Origin: Chaenocephalus aceratus | Lineage: Eukaryota; Chordata; Actinopteri; Perciformes; Channichthyidae | Direction of reading: 5' to 3' | NCBI GenBank assembly: GCA_023974075.1 | Contig: CM043790.1 | Location: forward strand, 17,685,883-17,749,882 | Length of the DNA: 64,000 bases | Shown here: positions 17,277 through 29,459 of the stretch, piece by piece | How positions within the stretch are numbered: position 1 is the stretch's first letter | Layout of the letters: each line of letters begins with the position of its first letter | The notes under the pieces: model-generated | Seen by the model: the letters and a program-made list of their open reading frames with translations, nothing else | What the model was told of the DNA's origin: nothing | Database searches by the model: none | Made by a program: the position numbers and the translations under genes

Positions 17277-17648
17277 TGCCCAGAAAAAGTCCTTCTCTAT
17301 GTAAACTTTTTTTAGGATTTGAGGATTCAGTATTGATCAATATCAAAATAAATCTTAAACTATAAAACCCACAAAAAACAAAGCAATGAGTTTAAGAAAC
17401 TTAAACTATATATTGAGCTCAGAGTGTATTTGCAGATTTGGGTGACAATTATCAGTGGTTTTATTACAATGAGCAACTCCTTTAACATACTGTAGAAGTA
17501 GTCATGTCAATTATTGTTTATCTAAGATGTTTGATGAAAGCCGCTTTTAACTTCAAATTGGCCTAGTAAAGATTTGAAATCTCTGACTAAAGGGGAGCAG
17601 TAAAGAAAGGTGCGGACCATTACCTGTCACACCCTGCTGTCACACATG
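17277..17648. other. AT-rich spacer, nothing recognised
   Basis: No gene or repeat terminus is visible between the hairpin and the next MITE. Confidence 0.45.
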
Positions 17649-18658
17649 CCCCTTTCACACCAGCGCCTTTTCAGCTCCGGCTCGGAGCTAGAGCCTGAAA
17701 AGCGCCGGGTTTTCCAGTTCACACCGGAGCTGCGCCGGCTCTTAGCTCCGGAATCCGCTTCATTTCCAGCTCCAAAAAATTGTCGGTCCAGAGGCAAGAG
17801 CTTTGGAGCTAAGAGGTGACGTCTCTTACGTCGAGGCGTGCAGGAAACTAAACCCACCTCCCATGGGTCGACTGTCATGCCTGCCTACAAGCAGTAGTGC
17901 CTATAAACACACTTTATAAAGTCAGGCAACACTAACCAGGCTTCGTGTGATTCTGTTTATTTGTGCCTTACTTTGACCATCCGTTCACTGTTATCGATCA
18001 TTGTGGAGAGAGGCAGACGTGTTGTTTTGTATTATTGCAGCTATCGGATGCAAGTAGTCAGTTTAGCTTCGGTTGCTATGCCAACATCACCCGTTTTATA
18101 CCAGAGAAACTTTCATAACAGCGTTGTGATACCAAACAGTGTCAATTCCGACTGACACACATTCACTTAGGCTAAGGGGAACTGGGGATATGCATCAGCT
18201 GCTTGTGTGAGTCGGACAGTGAATACTTTAGAGCGGCCGCTGCAGTGTGAGCTAACGGGAGCTAACGGGAGAATAAACTCCCGTGGAAGAGCAGCCAGCA
18301 CTGCAGCGGTCGGTAAATGCTGCAGAAACACATTAATAAACAATGAACCACGGGACTCTGGAGCAAAGTATAAGGTTGGAGAAGTCGTTATTTAATTTAT
18401 TCTGGCTTCGTGTGATTAAAAGCAACACGATCATCGACCCGAGGCAGTTGTTGTTGTTGTTGTTGTTGTGAGCTGCCGTAATAGCTGCCGTTGGGGGGCA
18501 AATCAGCGATGTAAACGGTGACGTCATGACGCGGCAAGGGCAGCTCTGGGGCGCCAGTGGGCGGTGTGCACAGAGCGGGAGCTGAAAAGGGAAACCGGAG
18601 CTGAACCAGAAAAGCTCCCGCTCGGAGCTAGAAACTGAAAAGCGCTGGTGTGAAAGCC
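17649..18658. mobile_element. Non-autonomous TIR element (MITE), about 1 kb
   Basis: Terminal inverted repeats: left CCTTTCACACCAGCGCC, right GCGCTGGTGTGAAAG. Sub-terminal repeats of GAGCTGAAAAG/GCTCGGAGCTAGA type are arranged in inverted orientation at both ends. The interior has no transposase, only a (GTT)n tract at about 18447-18469 and GAGCTAACGG duplications. No clear target-site duplication was found, so the superfamily is unassigned. Confidence 0.75.
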
Positions 18659-18889
18659 GCAATAGTGAACAAACTGTAATGCACTCATATCCTGCGCTCA
18701 AAGGTTAGAAAAAGCTCCAATTGTTAAAAAATAAAAAATAATTAGATTTAGAATATATTATCCGTCCGATTTAGAAAAACGTGTTGGATTTTGGACACTT
18801 TAAAACAGGTAACATTCTTGAGAGTTTGATTCATATTGATTTGACTGCTTATTCTTTAATAAGGATGAATACATGAATTATTCCGTGAA

Positions 18890-19113
18890 TAACTGTGCAA
18901 TAGCTGCTACATCTTCAGAACTGTTATAGGCTGTGTATTTTGTAAATTGTGTAATTCTTTAAAAAAAAAACATTTTTCATCTTTAATATTTTTCTTTGTT
19001 TTTTTATGCAGAATTATTTCTTGTTAAACATTACGCTGTCTTTGGCTCTTTTCTGCTGTAACAAATGTACATTTTCCCTCTGTGGGACGAATAAAGGTAT
19101 TCTGATAAAAAAA
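18890..19113 (+). mobile_element. Retroposon 3' tail fragment
   Basis: The segment ends TTTTCCCTCTGTGGGACGAA, TAAAGGTATTCTGAT and a poly(A)-like run. CTGTGGGACGAATAAAGG followed by a TCTGAT/poly(A) tail is typical of fish LINE/SINE 3' ends. No coding part is retained. Confidence 0.5.
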
Positions 19114-19400
19114 AAAAATAGCACCTTTTCCTGACCTCGTTTTAGCATTTTTGCTTTTTATTATATCATAATTTAATTCATTCATCTTGCACAGAAGAGC
19201 AGAGGAATAATTGTATGCATGTTTTGTGAGCATGCACATTTTTTAAATGTAAATTACGTTTCCTTCCTCTAGACAGTGAACTATACATAGTCAGCCTGAC
19301 AATGGGAGCAGTATGGATGAGCCGGCCGTGATGGGCTGCTGACAAGTTCAGCAGAGCCTGCAGGTAACAGCTGCACACTGTGACACGTTTATGAGCATGC

Positions 19401-19481
<81 letters not shown>

Positions 19482-20455
19482 CCTCTGCTGCTCTTCTGCT
19501 CTTTGGTGACATGCCCTTGTGATGAGACTCCGCAGCTATTTGAGGCATTGTTCTGATAAGCCCTGTGTGTGTGTCTTTGGCCCCGCTGGCATTCAGCAGC
19601 GTGGGAAAAAGAACAAATGGCTGATGAGGCCAGCGCACCGTCAATCACGATGCTGCAGTAGGAACTTTCAGTGAACAATTAAAGCAGACGAAGGAACTGG
19701 TAATTAACTTATGGGAGGAACTAGTAATCAGCATCATAACCTAATACGGGAATTTGAAACAAGTAGTCATCCTGCATTGGATACATTATCCAAAGTTCTC
19801 ATTCTGCAAGTGGCTGCTGTCAGAGTACACTATATTCAAATTAAGCTGAAAAATAAGAAGACACTCCAGCTGCTAGGTAAATGTAGTAGAGTAAAAAAAA
19901 CAACTGTGGCTCCTTAAAATGTAGTGAAATAGAAGCCCAAATTGTACCTAAGTAGAATACTTACAGGAAATGTATTCAGATACATTCCTTCAATGGCCTT
20001 TTTACTCTGGTATGTGTTTCCAGAATGCTGTTTGGCCAGAGTAAACTCTCATAAATGTCAATGCATACTAAACACTTATTTCACGTTTTGTCGCACTATC
20101 ATTAGCACATACTCCAACACAAAGGTGTGTGAGCGATGCCGTCGGTGATAAACACACTTCCTTCACACACCATGTGAACAACGAGCAGCGACTCCGGTTA
20201 GAGAGATGTGATCTGGAGAGTCCGCTTTGGAGAGTCCAGCAGCTCATACTTGCCAATTTGACTCTGAGAAGAATGTCAGGTATGCAGGTCTGCAATCCTT
20301 CTTCTGCCAGGAAGTCTGTCTGCATAGCTTCACTGCAGCTTACAGCATAAACCTAGAGACTTTCCATCAAACCAATACTAATCTGTTATGGGAGCAGGAC
20401 TGGACTTTTAGGATTGGAGGTTTAACTTCTTTAAGGCCTGTCCAACATCCACATT
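19114..20455. other. Unique sequence between repeats
   Basis: No supported gene. Contains the (CA)n tract listed separately. Confidence 0.4.
19407..19480. repeat. (CA)n microsatellite
   Basis: 74 bp of uninterrupted CA, 37 units. Confidence 0.98.
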
Positions 20456-21046
20456 TAAAGGGACAGTTCAGCCCAAACATGTTTCCTTTTACCTGTAGAG
20501 CTATTAATCAAGGTTGGATGTTTCCGTGACTTGGAAATATTTGAAGTTGAGATGTCATCTTCTCTCGATTATAATGGAAACTAGATGGCACTTAGATAAT
20601 GGTGCTCAAAGCATGACACAAAATACTTCTGGAAAAACTCAACAGCAATGTCTCTAACAGAAACCATGATCCACTTACTCAAGATAACCCACAAGTCAGT
20701 TTCACAAGGAAATATTTTCTTTCTACACCCGGTAACTGCATTTCTGCGCAGAAGGAAGCGTGCAATCACTCATGAACGAGAATCTCATGGTCACTTGTAT
20801 TGGTTATAAGTCACTTGTGCTGGTTATGTCAATCAATCAATCACCTTTTATTTATATAACCTAGTATCGCAAATTACACATTTATCTCAGGGGGTTTTAC
20901 AGTTTGTACAGAATACGACACCCTCTGTGAGTTAAGGGGGGAAAATAGAAGCTGTTCATTAGACAGAACATAGTTCCACGCCAAATACATTTAAATGAAT
21001 AAATAGCCCCACGTGTAAGAAGATTTTTGGGTGAACTGTCTCTTTA
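20456..21046. mobile_element. MITE with TAAAGGGACAGTTCA termini
   Basis: The left end TAAAGGGACAGTTCAGCCCAAA and right end TTTTGGGTGAACTGTCTCTTTA are inverted repeats of the TTAAAGGGACAGTTCACCC type common in fish. About 590 bp, no transposase. A retroposon tail lies inside it (20828-20990). Confidence 0.75.
20828..20990 (-). mobile_element. Retroposon 3' tail inserted in the MITE
   Basis: Read on the minus strand, this ends with TATATAAATAAAAGGTGATT and (GATT)n, a LINE/SINE-like 3' terminus with a short tandem tail. It interrupts the MITE described above. Confidence 0.55.
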
Positions 21047-23640
21047 GAGGTTTGCTGTAGAGATGGTTTATCCAGCATGATGTGCAGAATCAAAGTGGGT
21101 TTAAAGTAGAATACTGACATAATGCCTCATTGTCAGATGATCCATGAAGCCACGATTGACAGGGAAAAGATGATGAATGAGTTCAGAATTTCCCCTCTTT
21201 AATAAAGCAGCAGCAATTTAACAAGTCTGAATTTGACTGGAGGTCATCAATCAAAATCAAGTCAAAACTGTCAGATATACTCAATAATTCACTTGAATTA
21301 CCCAGGAAAGTGTAATCAGAAATATCTGACACAATATTCTGGGTGGAGTTAAGCATCAACTACTTGAATTTCACTGTCATTTTCTGTCATGGATGTAAGT
21401 AATAACCTTGAAGCAAATCAGAGCATGGCGCAGCATGCCACGTTTACATAAATTCAAACCAGCCTTGCTTCTTATTTCCTTTTCAGGTCAGCTCACCTGG
21501 TTCAGGTTGCACTCACAGCCGATAATCTGTGCTCACAGGTTGAGCACTTTGATTCAGGCGAAACACACCACACCCAGTTCCCTGTTTGTTCACCGCTCCA
21601 TTCATAAATCCAGACAGAGGTGTGCTGCTCTGTCGCTATGCTGTGATTGGGTGTGAAGCTTGCTTTCCCACACATACCAGGCACAAGCTAAGCGGTGATA
21701 ATGCAGAAAAGCAAGTTAGATTATCAAAGTTACATTGACCATTGTCTATAGTCATTTGTGTTAAGTCAACAAGGATAAACAAAAAGGAATAAAGTGTGGT
21801 TGACAAATAGCTCAACTTTCGGATAACTCTGGCTTTCTTTTGAGTGACATGTTTTTGTTTCCCCTACAGCTCCTTCTAATGTTTCCTCACATGTAGTTTA
21901 ACTGCACAGTTAAATAGATGTCTTCTCTGGTTCACACAGTCAACACTGGTCAAAAGACGTGTCAGTTAGTTAGACTGAACAGGCTCCAGCCTAAATTGAG
22001 CAAATAATTAAAAAAGAATGTGTGTGTTGTGCTCAGGCCAACAACTGTCAACATCCGTACAGCATTTTAACACTGCAGAAGAAGATGATTGGAGAGATTT
22101 GAAAGAGTTTTGGCTTCAGACGGTGGAAAATATATTGTGAAACCCACGCTGAAGTGTTAGTCACATCCTTGTTTGGTCTCCCTCCTGGAGGAGATTGTGC
22201 ACCGCTCTCCCCAAGGACACGGGACTTCCTGAACATACTTTCCCATGAACCCGAGCAGTGTGTGGCAGGTTTTGTTTATGCAGGACAGGTGCTGTCAGGA
22301 GAGGTTAAAATGACTGCTGAACTCTCCCCTCTGCATGTTTATGGCTCATTCATTTGCTGCTGACCTTTGATTTAGTACACAGCATTATTGGAATTAACTT
22401 TGGCCTCACTTGTATACTGTTTTTGGTTTACAGGAATTGTTCACATTCTAATTAAAGTTTAGTCAATATTTACACACTGTTGCTGAGTGAGGACACTACT
22501 ACCAGATTTCACTTTTGGAGTGATTTCCATTATCTAAGACCAACAGTGTAAAGCCATGATAACAGCTCTGTGAGGCTGCACTTAGGCACAGTCAAGCTAA
22601 ATGCTAACATGAGGATTTATCTTGCTAATATGTTGAATAAGCAGGTATAGTGCTAGCAATTGCTAATTATCATGGTATTTTCAGTTCTCATCAGAACATT
22701 ATAAAATATTTGCCTGAAATTGTAGAAATGCCTTGTAAGATAATGCCTTGAACAAAAATGCAATAACAATTATTTACGGTTATAATGACAGTACTAATAA
22801 TATTATGTAAAATAATATTATACTTCACAACAACATCTAAATATTTTAATGCCATGTTAGTCTTTTAAAAACACTACATTTGGCACGTCTTTGGAGATGT
22901 AAACTACCATTATACCATAGGTTTGTGCTTTTCCTCGAAAATAATTGAAGAGACTGCTAAAAAACGACGTAAGTGTAGTTTTTCTAATTCATGCATTAGC
23001 TGCTAACCTGAAATAATAATCAAAATGTGAGGAAACCTGTGAGTTCTTGTGTCAATGCCACCAGTACTGTTATCAGATCCAAGATGTGATGGTCTCTTTA
23101 GTTCAACTCATTCAGTTCTGAACACTCACCCAGCAGCATAAAGCACCTCTCTATTTCCTTTTTTGGTGGAACTTAATCTGGCTCACACCACTTCCGACAG
23201 GGAGGAGGACGATACAAAGACCCCACACAAACGAGCTTGTTCACGTACAATTGAATGTGTGCTCAACACGTACAGGCTGTGCCAAAAGCACCTTGGGGCC
23301 AAGAGTGGGACAGAGGGTGCAGCTGCAGCTGGGAGGAAGGTCAGGAGAAGACTGCACCCCTCACACTCCTGGATGCGGATGAGACGATGGCAGAAGGCGT
23401 CATTTAGGGATAATCCCGACCGTCTGAATACTCTCTTTGTTCTGCTGCTCTTGTCTTGTACAAAGCTCAGAGATCATCTCCCGTTGAGTCCACCAAACTC
23501 ACTTCTTCTCTATGTGTTGTTTAAACAGCCTCTCTGTCCATCCATACATAAACATACGCTAAACATCAAACAGCTGAGGAGTGGGGTGCAGAGCAGAGGA
23601 TGTCAAAGTGACAAAAGCCAAACTGAAGTTTCTCTTTTTC
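21047..23640. other. Unique sequence, nothing recognised
   Basis: The 168-codon open frame at 23163-23669 runs into the repeat that starts at 23641 and has no recognisable domain, so it is not called a gene. The rest is AT-rich and featureless by eye. Confidence 0.45.
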
Positions 23641-24252
23641 TAGGGCTGTCAAACGATTACAATTTTTAATCAGATTAATCACAGTTTAAAAATGAATTAA
23701 TCATGATTAATCACCATTCGAACTATGTCCAAAATATGCCATTTCTTTATGTATATTGTTGTGGGAATGGAAAGATACACGAAAGAAGGCGGATATATCC
23801 ATTTAACATACAGTATCTATGTTTATTATAACATTTTTCTGCGTGTCAAAATGAAAGACAGCCCACACACCTATCAATCATCAAACCGTGGGGTCTTAAT
23901 TCATTAAGTGTTGATTTCTATCAACGGGGGAGTACTTCAGGAAAGTCGACTGGGGGGGCTAGTGACCACAGAGTGTGAACGTTATGATCAGCTGTTTTAG
24001 CGCAGTTCTCCAGTGAAGGGGGGGAGTCTCCCTCCGCCGCCGGTTGGCGTAGTTTTGGCACAAGTCCGTTGTACAGACCGACGTTAACAGCAGCCCTGTC
24101 TGTGCACACGGAGACCGACTCTGTCGTCCGGTGATCTCACCGCCTTCTGGAAAAGCTTCACAAGTACGTCGGTACGCAAATGCGCTTTGTGACACAAGTG
24201 CTGGTACGCATTTCAGATTACGCACATAACCTGCGTACCAGTTATGTGCACC

Positions 24253-25935
24253 CAGTGTTGGGAAAGTTCACTTTCTACATGAACTAGTTCAGTTCACAGT
24301 TCACACATTTTAAAATGAACTAGTTCAGTTCATAGTTCATAATTCAAAATGTTGAACTAAAGTTCATGGTTTCAAAAATGAACTAATTTATAGTTCATAG
24401 TTATTTTTTCAATACGTTGCTGCGAGCTATTATTTGTCTCCTGTACGATGTTAATGGGCCATTTACATTTTTACAATATCCTCAGAGGGCTGTACAAGTT
24501 ATTGACCTCTGCTTAAAAAAACTAAAATCACAGCCCATTCATTTCATTCTGTGCAAAGAAAAAGCAACCTCTTAATCCAGATATCTCACCATGACTCACG
24601 TATGCATGCATGCACGTGCAGGGTGTGGCGTGACCACCAAAACAGAAAGATATGGATACAAGATGTGTGCAAATGTATTTAGTTTCCTATCCATGTGAAC
24701 ATGATTTAAGTGACCTAACCTCCTCTAGGGGGGTCCGGGGGGCATGCTCCCCTGGGAAGATTTTTTTTTAAATGTTGAAGTTAAAAGCATCAATCTGGTT
24801 CACTTTGAGAGCAACATTAGGAGATCTATGGACACATCTCTCAACACCCAAACACAACTGTAAGCAGATTTTCTTTTAATTTATGGATATTTGACAAATC
24901 ACTCCCCTTTCAAACTGTATTCTTCTTTATTAATAACTGTCATATAGTATTTTATACCTGTTTACTTTATTCTCTTATTGTTTGTATAACTATAATAATC
25001 AATCATATAAAGATGTGCCTTTACCTCACTGGTTGTAGACAAAGCTTCTTATATTCGTTAGCATAGCTAGCTAACCAGATACTAATGATAACAACAAAGT
25101 TATTGACTGTATGACAGATGAGCAGATCGCCACTGGGCTTTCAACTAAAGACACAGACACGCAGAAACTGCGGCATGTGTATGGACGTATCGGTACTGCA
25201 ATTTCTGAAGTGCTGGAGTGGCGTTTTGGTGCTCTCCGTCAGAACTGCACCCCTGTCAGTCGAGACATATACCACGTGATGACACGTTAGGCTCGTGTTG
25301 TGTTCAAGGACCCTGACCTTGGCCAGGAAAAACAGGCACTCGCTTGTTTAATTTTTTTGCGGTCTAGATTTATTTCATTTTTTTATTTTTTGCGTGTGTT
25401 TATAAATTACCTCGAGGGCCGTACCAAATTGTCTCGCGGGCCGTATACGGCCCGGAGGGCGGAGGTTCCCCACCCCTGCCGTAGAGTCTCACTCTGAGCG
25501 AGTGCTGCTGCAGCTGCTCTCGGCTTCAGTCCATACTAATTCATTCATTCATTCAATGCTCGCCGGTTCCGCGGTTCCACATTGTTTGTTGTGAGGAGTC
25601 TGATATATTTAGTATATTTAGATTTTAGTGCGACAGCCAGGGGTGACAGGCGCGTACGCGTCACAGGCAGCTTGCTGTTGCCAGATTGGGTGGTTTTCCG
25701 CATTATTTTGAAGCCTGTTTACGGTGTGTTTTAACTGGGTTTTCGGCTGAAAGGCATATGAAATCTGGCACACTTTTGAACGCCGTTATAATACAGTGCT
25801 GAGAATGAACGCACTTTTGAACGCCGTTATACAGCGCTGAGAATGAACGCGTTCTCAATTACGTTCATCTAGCGGAAATACAGTACGTTCAGTTCACGTT
25901 CGCCCAAAATATGAACGCGTTCAGGTACATCACTG
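24253..25935 (+). mobile_element. hAT element inside copy 1, exact 8-bp TSD
   Basis: Starts CAGTGTTGGGAAAGTTCAC and ends GTTCAGGTACATCACTG. It is flanked by TGTGCACC at 24245-24252 and 25936-25943, a perfect 8-bp duplication typical of hAT. Sub-terminal DNA is a dense array of GAACTAGTTC/AGTTCA motifs at the left and GAACGCGTTC at the right. Another hAT fragment occupies its middle (about 24460-25480). No intact transposase remains. Confidence 0.88.
24460..25480 (+). mobile_element. hAT fragment nested in 24253-25935
   Basis: The right end GGAGGTTCCCCACCCCTG is a hAT terminus (reverse complement CAGGGGTGGGGAACC). The body is collinear with the hAT at 46254-49250: shared ACATTTTTACAA, AAAAAACTAAAATCACAGCC, GTTAGCATAGCTAGCTAACC and CAGGAAAAACAGG. 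The left terminus is missing. There is no coding region. It serves as an empty-site reference for the foldback element at 47774-49188. Confidence 0.78.
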
Positions 25936-26447
25936 TGTGCACCCCTGTACTACAGCAAAAGTATTCTCCGTCGGGACTTCCTGCAACAACACCACGTCGT
26001 TATCTTGATTCTGATTGGCCAGAAGACATTATCAAAGATGTTCTATTGAGAAAACGATCACTACGTGACACAAGTTTTCAAAACCGTTTCTGGTCTTCGG
26101 TATTTCCAGACAAGTGGCTACTGAAATCAATCTTACTAACTGCTGTCTGTGCAATTTACTCCCCGCGAGTTGGCAGACTTTATTTTGCTTACTTTAACAT
26201 CATTTTTCATGGTGGGGCTAAGCCATTTATTGGTATGGGTGTAGCCTACCCCAGCCATACCCTGGCGCTGCCACTGGTGGGATGTATGGGGCGGGCCATT
26301 CTGCACATGCGTTAAATGCGATAAATATTTTAACGCAATTAATTCAAAAAATTAATTACCGCCGTTAACGCGATAATTTTGACAGCATTACTTTTTTCGT
26401 TTTCTTTTCATTCTCCCATCTTACAACAGGACCGAATTAGTTGACTT

Positions 26448-26644
26448 TGTAGTGCCGAGAGACGGTCGGAGGCGGGGTATCAAAGTTACAAGCTAGACTT
26501 TTATTTAGCATCTGAACACACATGTAAACAACTTCATGCCCGGGAAGCGAAGACCGGCGGAAACAGGAAGTCACTCACTCAAATGTCCGTGCGGAATAAT
26601 ACCCCAACCCATAGATCCGTGGGTGAATAATGTCAATCACCACA
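26448..26644 (-). repeat. 3' LTR of the Gypsy element
   Basis: 197 bp, TG...CA bounded on the minus strand (starts TGTGGTGATTGACATTATTC, ends ...CTACA). It shares its first 67 bp with 31580-31646. The inner boundary is set by the polypurine tract, and the outer by the ACTT duplication. Confidence 0.85.
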
Positions 26645-27620
26645 CAAGCCCCCCCAGTATTCACCCATAGTCAAAATCCTCGTGCCTGGGAGAAAGTACC
26701 ACCCGACCCCGGCGCGTACAGACCACAGGGGCCGAGGAGGGTGGGGCCGCAGGCGAGGGCAGGGGCGCCAACGAGGGCGAGGGCATCCCCACAGGGGGCG
26801 GGCCATGGGAGGGCGGCCCCGACGTGGGGGCAGAGCCAACTCCAACGGCCTGGAAATGTCCACGTGAGCAGGCTTAATCCGATCAACGGACATAGTCTCA
26901 GGCCTGCCACCAACGTCCACCACCAGGCTCTTGTCCCCGCGACGTATGACCCTGAACGGACCGTCGTAAGGGGGCCGCAGGGGACCGCGGTGGGCGTCGT
27001 GGCGAATAAAAACGAAATCTGCCGACCGTAATCCGGGAGACACCCGGAAAGCTGGGTTGCTGTGCTGCGACGTGGGGACGGGCGTGAATGTCCCGGCGGT
27101 CTCCAGCAGGGAGGAGCGCTGCCAGGCTGCAGACCAGGGCACAGTGGCGGTAGGAATGAATTCCCCGGGGACCCGTAGCGTCTGGCCATAGACGAGCTCC
27201 GCCGACGAGGACTGCAGGTCTTCTTTGGGGGCACACCTGAGGCCGAGCATAACCCACGGGAGCTTATCCACCCAGTTGCCGTCTGTCAAGCCGGCACACA
27301 GTGACGCCTTCATGGACCGGTGAAACCGCTCACACAATCCGTTAGCCTGGGGGTGATATGCGGTGGTGCGGTGCAGCTTGACCCCCAAACCCACAGCAAC
27401 AGCGTTCCACAGTTCCGAAGTGAACTGAGAACTGCGGTCAGAGGAGAGGTCAGACGGGAGGTCAGACGGGGTCCCGAAGCGCGCCACCCACGTGCCGATG
27501 AAAGCGCGGGGGCGACGTCGGAAGCTGATGTCGAGGCGAGGGGAACGGCCTCAGGCAAGCGGGTCGTCCTGTCCAGCATCGTAAACAGGTAGGTGAAACC
27601 GTGAGAGGGGGGAAGCGGAC
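26645..27620 (-). pseudogene. Gypsy integrase core and C-terminal region
   Basis: Readable pieces, 5' to 3' on the minus strand: VGPLPPSHGFTYLFTMLDRT around the first catalytic Asp region, then TSDRSSQFTSELWN (usually SDRGSQF) and AYHPQANGLCERFHRSMK with the catalytic Glu. The C-terminal barrel includes FVFIRHDAHRGPLRPPYDGP and FRVIRRGDKSLVVDVGGRPE, and a proline/arginine-rich tail follows. A short tandem duplication inserts SDLP-like residues before the second Asp, and there is a frame break near 27487. The N-terminal zinc domain lies beyond the inserted MITE, at 28740-29000. Confidence 0.85.
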
Positions 27621-27628
27621 CTACGAGG

Positions 27629-28732
27629 TAGGGATGGGAATTTGAAAGCAAATGTATATTCGAATATTCGACCCCCCAAAAAACGGTTAACCGGTTAACC
27701 GAAATGTACATGAAATGTACATATCCTATAAAAAAAAATTGGGTAAAAAAAAGATTTTTCTTTTTTTTCAATCTTTTTTGGAAATAAATAAATACATGTT
27801 CAAATAAGTATAGAAACCAAGTCAAATTTGCAAAATGTATTGAACTGGTGATCACAGTTTGACAGCTATAGGCCTACAGCTTTCATGCGGAGGCGATTCA
27901 CAATCAGCCCAGCTGTAGAGAAGACCCTCTCAGCTGGAACGGAGGTTGCGGGTATAGCAAGGTATAGCATGTATATATAATTTGGCATAGTTTGACCTCT
28001 ACACCGCACTCACTAACCTGGTCGAAATATTTCCACACATTACTCCTTTTTGACGCCATGTCTGTTGTGTAGGACTCTTCTTAGAGTGTAAATAATTACC
28101 GGACTATGACTGGTAAAATATGTTGAATACCGGCAAAACTAAATCTCTCCTGTCAAAATGTCTATGTACTTTGCCGCCACACACGGTTGCCAAGCAGTGC
28201 TTATTGTTGTTTAGGCTGGCCATGTGTCGCGAGTGTTGACAGGGGGCGGGGGAGCACGCTCATGAACTGTTAGCGCCGGAACCTCGCAACGGCTGCGGAG
28301 CGCATTTGCGCCACATTTGGGTCTAAGATGAGGTTTGAGTCTGCGTGATCTGCGTGTAGAGAGGGGCAGCAACCATGTCATTAGTTAGAACTAGCTAGAT
28401 CTGATGGATTTGGACATAAACGCGAGTAAAGTATAACCGGACGCGAGAGAGAGAGATCAGCACCTGCAGCTCTGCCCGCTGTGAGGGGCCGGTGAGCGGA
28501 GCAAAACACACCTTTAGACGTCAACTAACACATTTAGCTATGGCACTGTCGTATATATATACATTGAATTATTACATTTGATAATATGTAATCAATTTAG
28601 GCATCCCTCCCAAAAAATAAAAAAAATAAATTATAAAAATATTCATAACTCATATTCGAAGACATGAATAATTATTCGAATACCTGAATAATTTCAAATA
28701 TTCGAATATTCGATGAATCGTTCCCATCCCTA
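27629..28732. mobile_element. hAT-like MITE with TAGGGATGGGAA termini
   Basis: Ends are TAGGGATGGGAATTTG and GATGAATCGTTCCCATCCCTA. CTACGAGG at 27621-27628 and 28733-28740 is a perfect 8-bp duplication. Sub-terminal DNA carries TTCGAATATTCG repeats at both ends. 1104 bp, no transposase. It landed inside the Gypsy integrase gene, so it is younger. Confidence 0.93.
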
Positions 28733-28739
28733 CTACGAG

Positions 28740-29459
28740 GTTGACATTGACATGGTCAAACCTCCTCTCAGGAACTGCAACAATTTCAAAAGGGGCCCTA
28801 GTATGGCGGTGGACTTTGGCCCGTTGACAGGCCACGCACGAGTCGACCCAGGACCTCACGTCCTTCTTAAGCCCCTGCCACACGAACTTCTGCGATAACA
28901 ACTTCATGGACGGCTTCCTACCGGGGTAGGAAAGATTGTGAACCGCCTCAAAAACGGGTCGACGCCAGTCCGCAGGGACCAGCGGTCGAGGCTGGCCCGT
29001 GGAGACGTCACACCACAGCTTTGCGCCAGAGTCACCGATAGTGACCTCCTCCAGGCGTAATCCCGTGACCGAGGCCTTGAGGGTCTGGACCCCATGCTCA
29101 GAGGCCTGGTCAGCGCCCATGCGGAGGTAATCGAGGCCCAGCTGCACAGCTCCGATGACCGCTCTGGAGAGGCAGTCCGCGACCACGTTAGCCTTGCCAG
29201 CGATGTGTCGTATGTCCGTGGTGTACTCGGAGATGTACGAAAGCTGGCGTTGCTGTCGGGCGGACCACGGCTCGGCCACCTTGGACATGCAGAAGGTCCG
29301 TGGCTTGTGATCCACGAACGCCGCAAACTCCCGGCCTTCCAGCAGGAAACGGAAGTGACAAACCGCCAAATAGAGACCAAGGAGTTCTCTGTCGAAAGCG
29401 CTGTACTTGCGCTCCCTGGGAGTCAACTGGCGAGCGATTGCCAGGCGCCGTCGACCCAT
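28740..29459 (-). pseudogene. Gypsy RNase H and integrase N-terminus
   Basis: Begins [20 protein letters not shown] with the RNase H Glu-containing helix and FAAFVDHKPRTFCMSK, then ISEYTTDIRHIAGKANVVAD. Next comes the integrase HHCC finger: VHNLSYPGRKPSMKLL with its His, and CVACQRAK with the C-x2-C. Ends at the MITE. A frameshift near 29440-29460 separates it from the RT frame, where QPLAFFSR would be expected. Confidence 0.88.

Larger units (their letters stand above)
23641..26390 (+). mobile_element. TAGGGCTGTCAA-type DNA transposon, copy 1, interrupted
   Basis: Begins TAGGGCTGTCAAACG and ends TTTTGACAGCATTA; the ends are inverted repeats, followed inward by AATTAATCATGATTAATC and AACGCG-rich sub-terminal DNA. 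It is split at 24253-25935 by a hAT element. Without that and its duplicated 8 bp it is about 1.06 kb, the same length as the uninterrupted copy at 55659-56713. No transposase is encoded. Flanks (CTTTTTC / CTTTTTT) give at best an imperfect duplication. Confidence 0.85.

Noticed and set aside
19348..19678. Overlapping cysteine/valine-rich frames
   Set aside because: Created by translating the (CA)n microsatellite; the same applies at 4667-4927, 7671-7973, 10705-10953, 33497-33833 and 53569-53886.
23163..23669. 168-codon plus-strand open frame
   Set aside because: No recognisable domain, no splice context, and its 3' end runs into the TAGGGCTGTCAA transposon.
26630..27031. 133-codon plus-strand frame, proline/arginine-rich
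   Set aside because: It is the complement of the Gypsy integrase C-terminal tail, which has strong family motifs on the minus strand.
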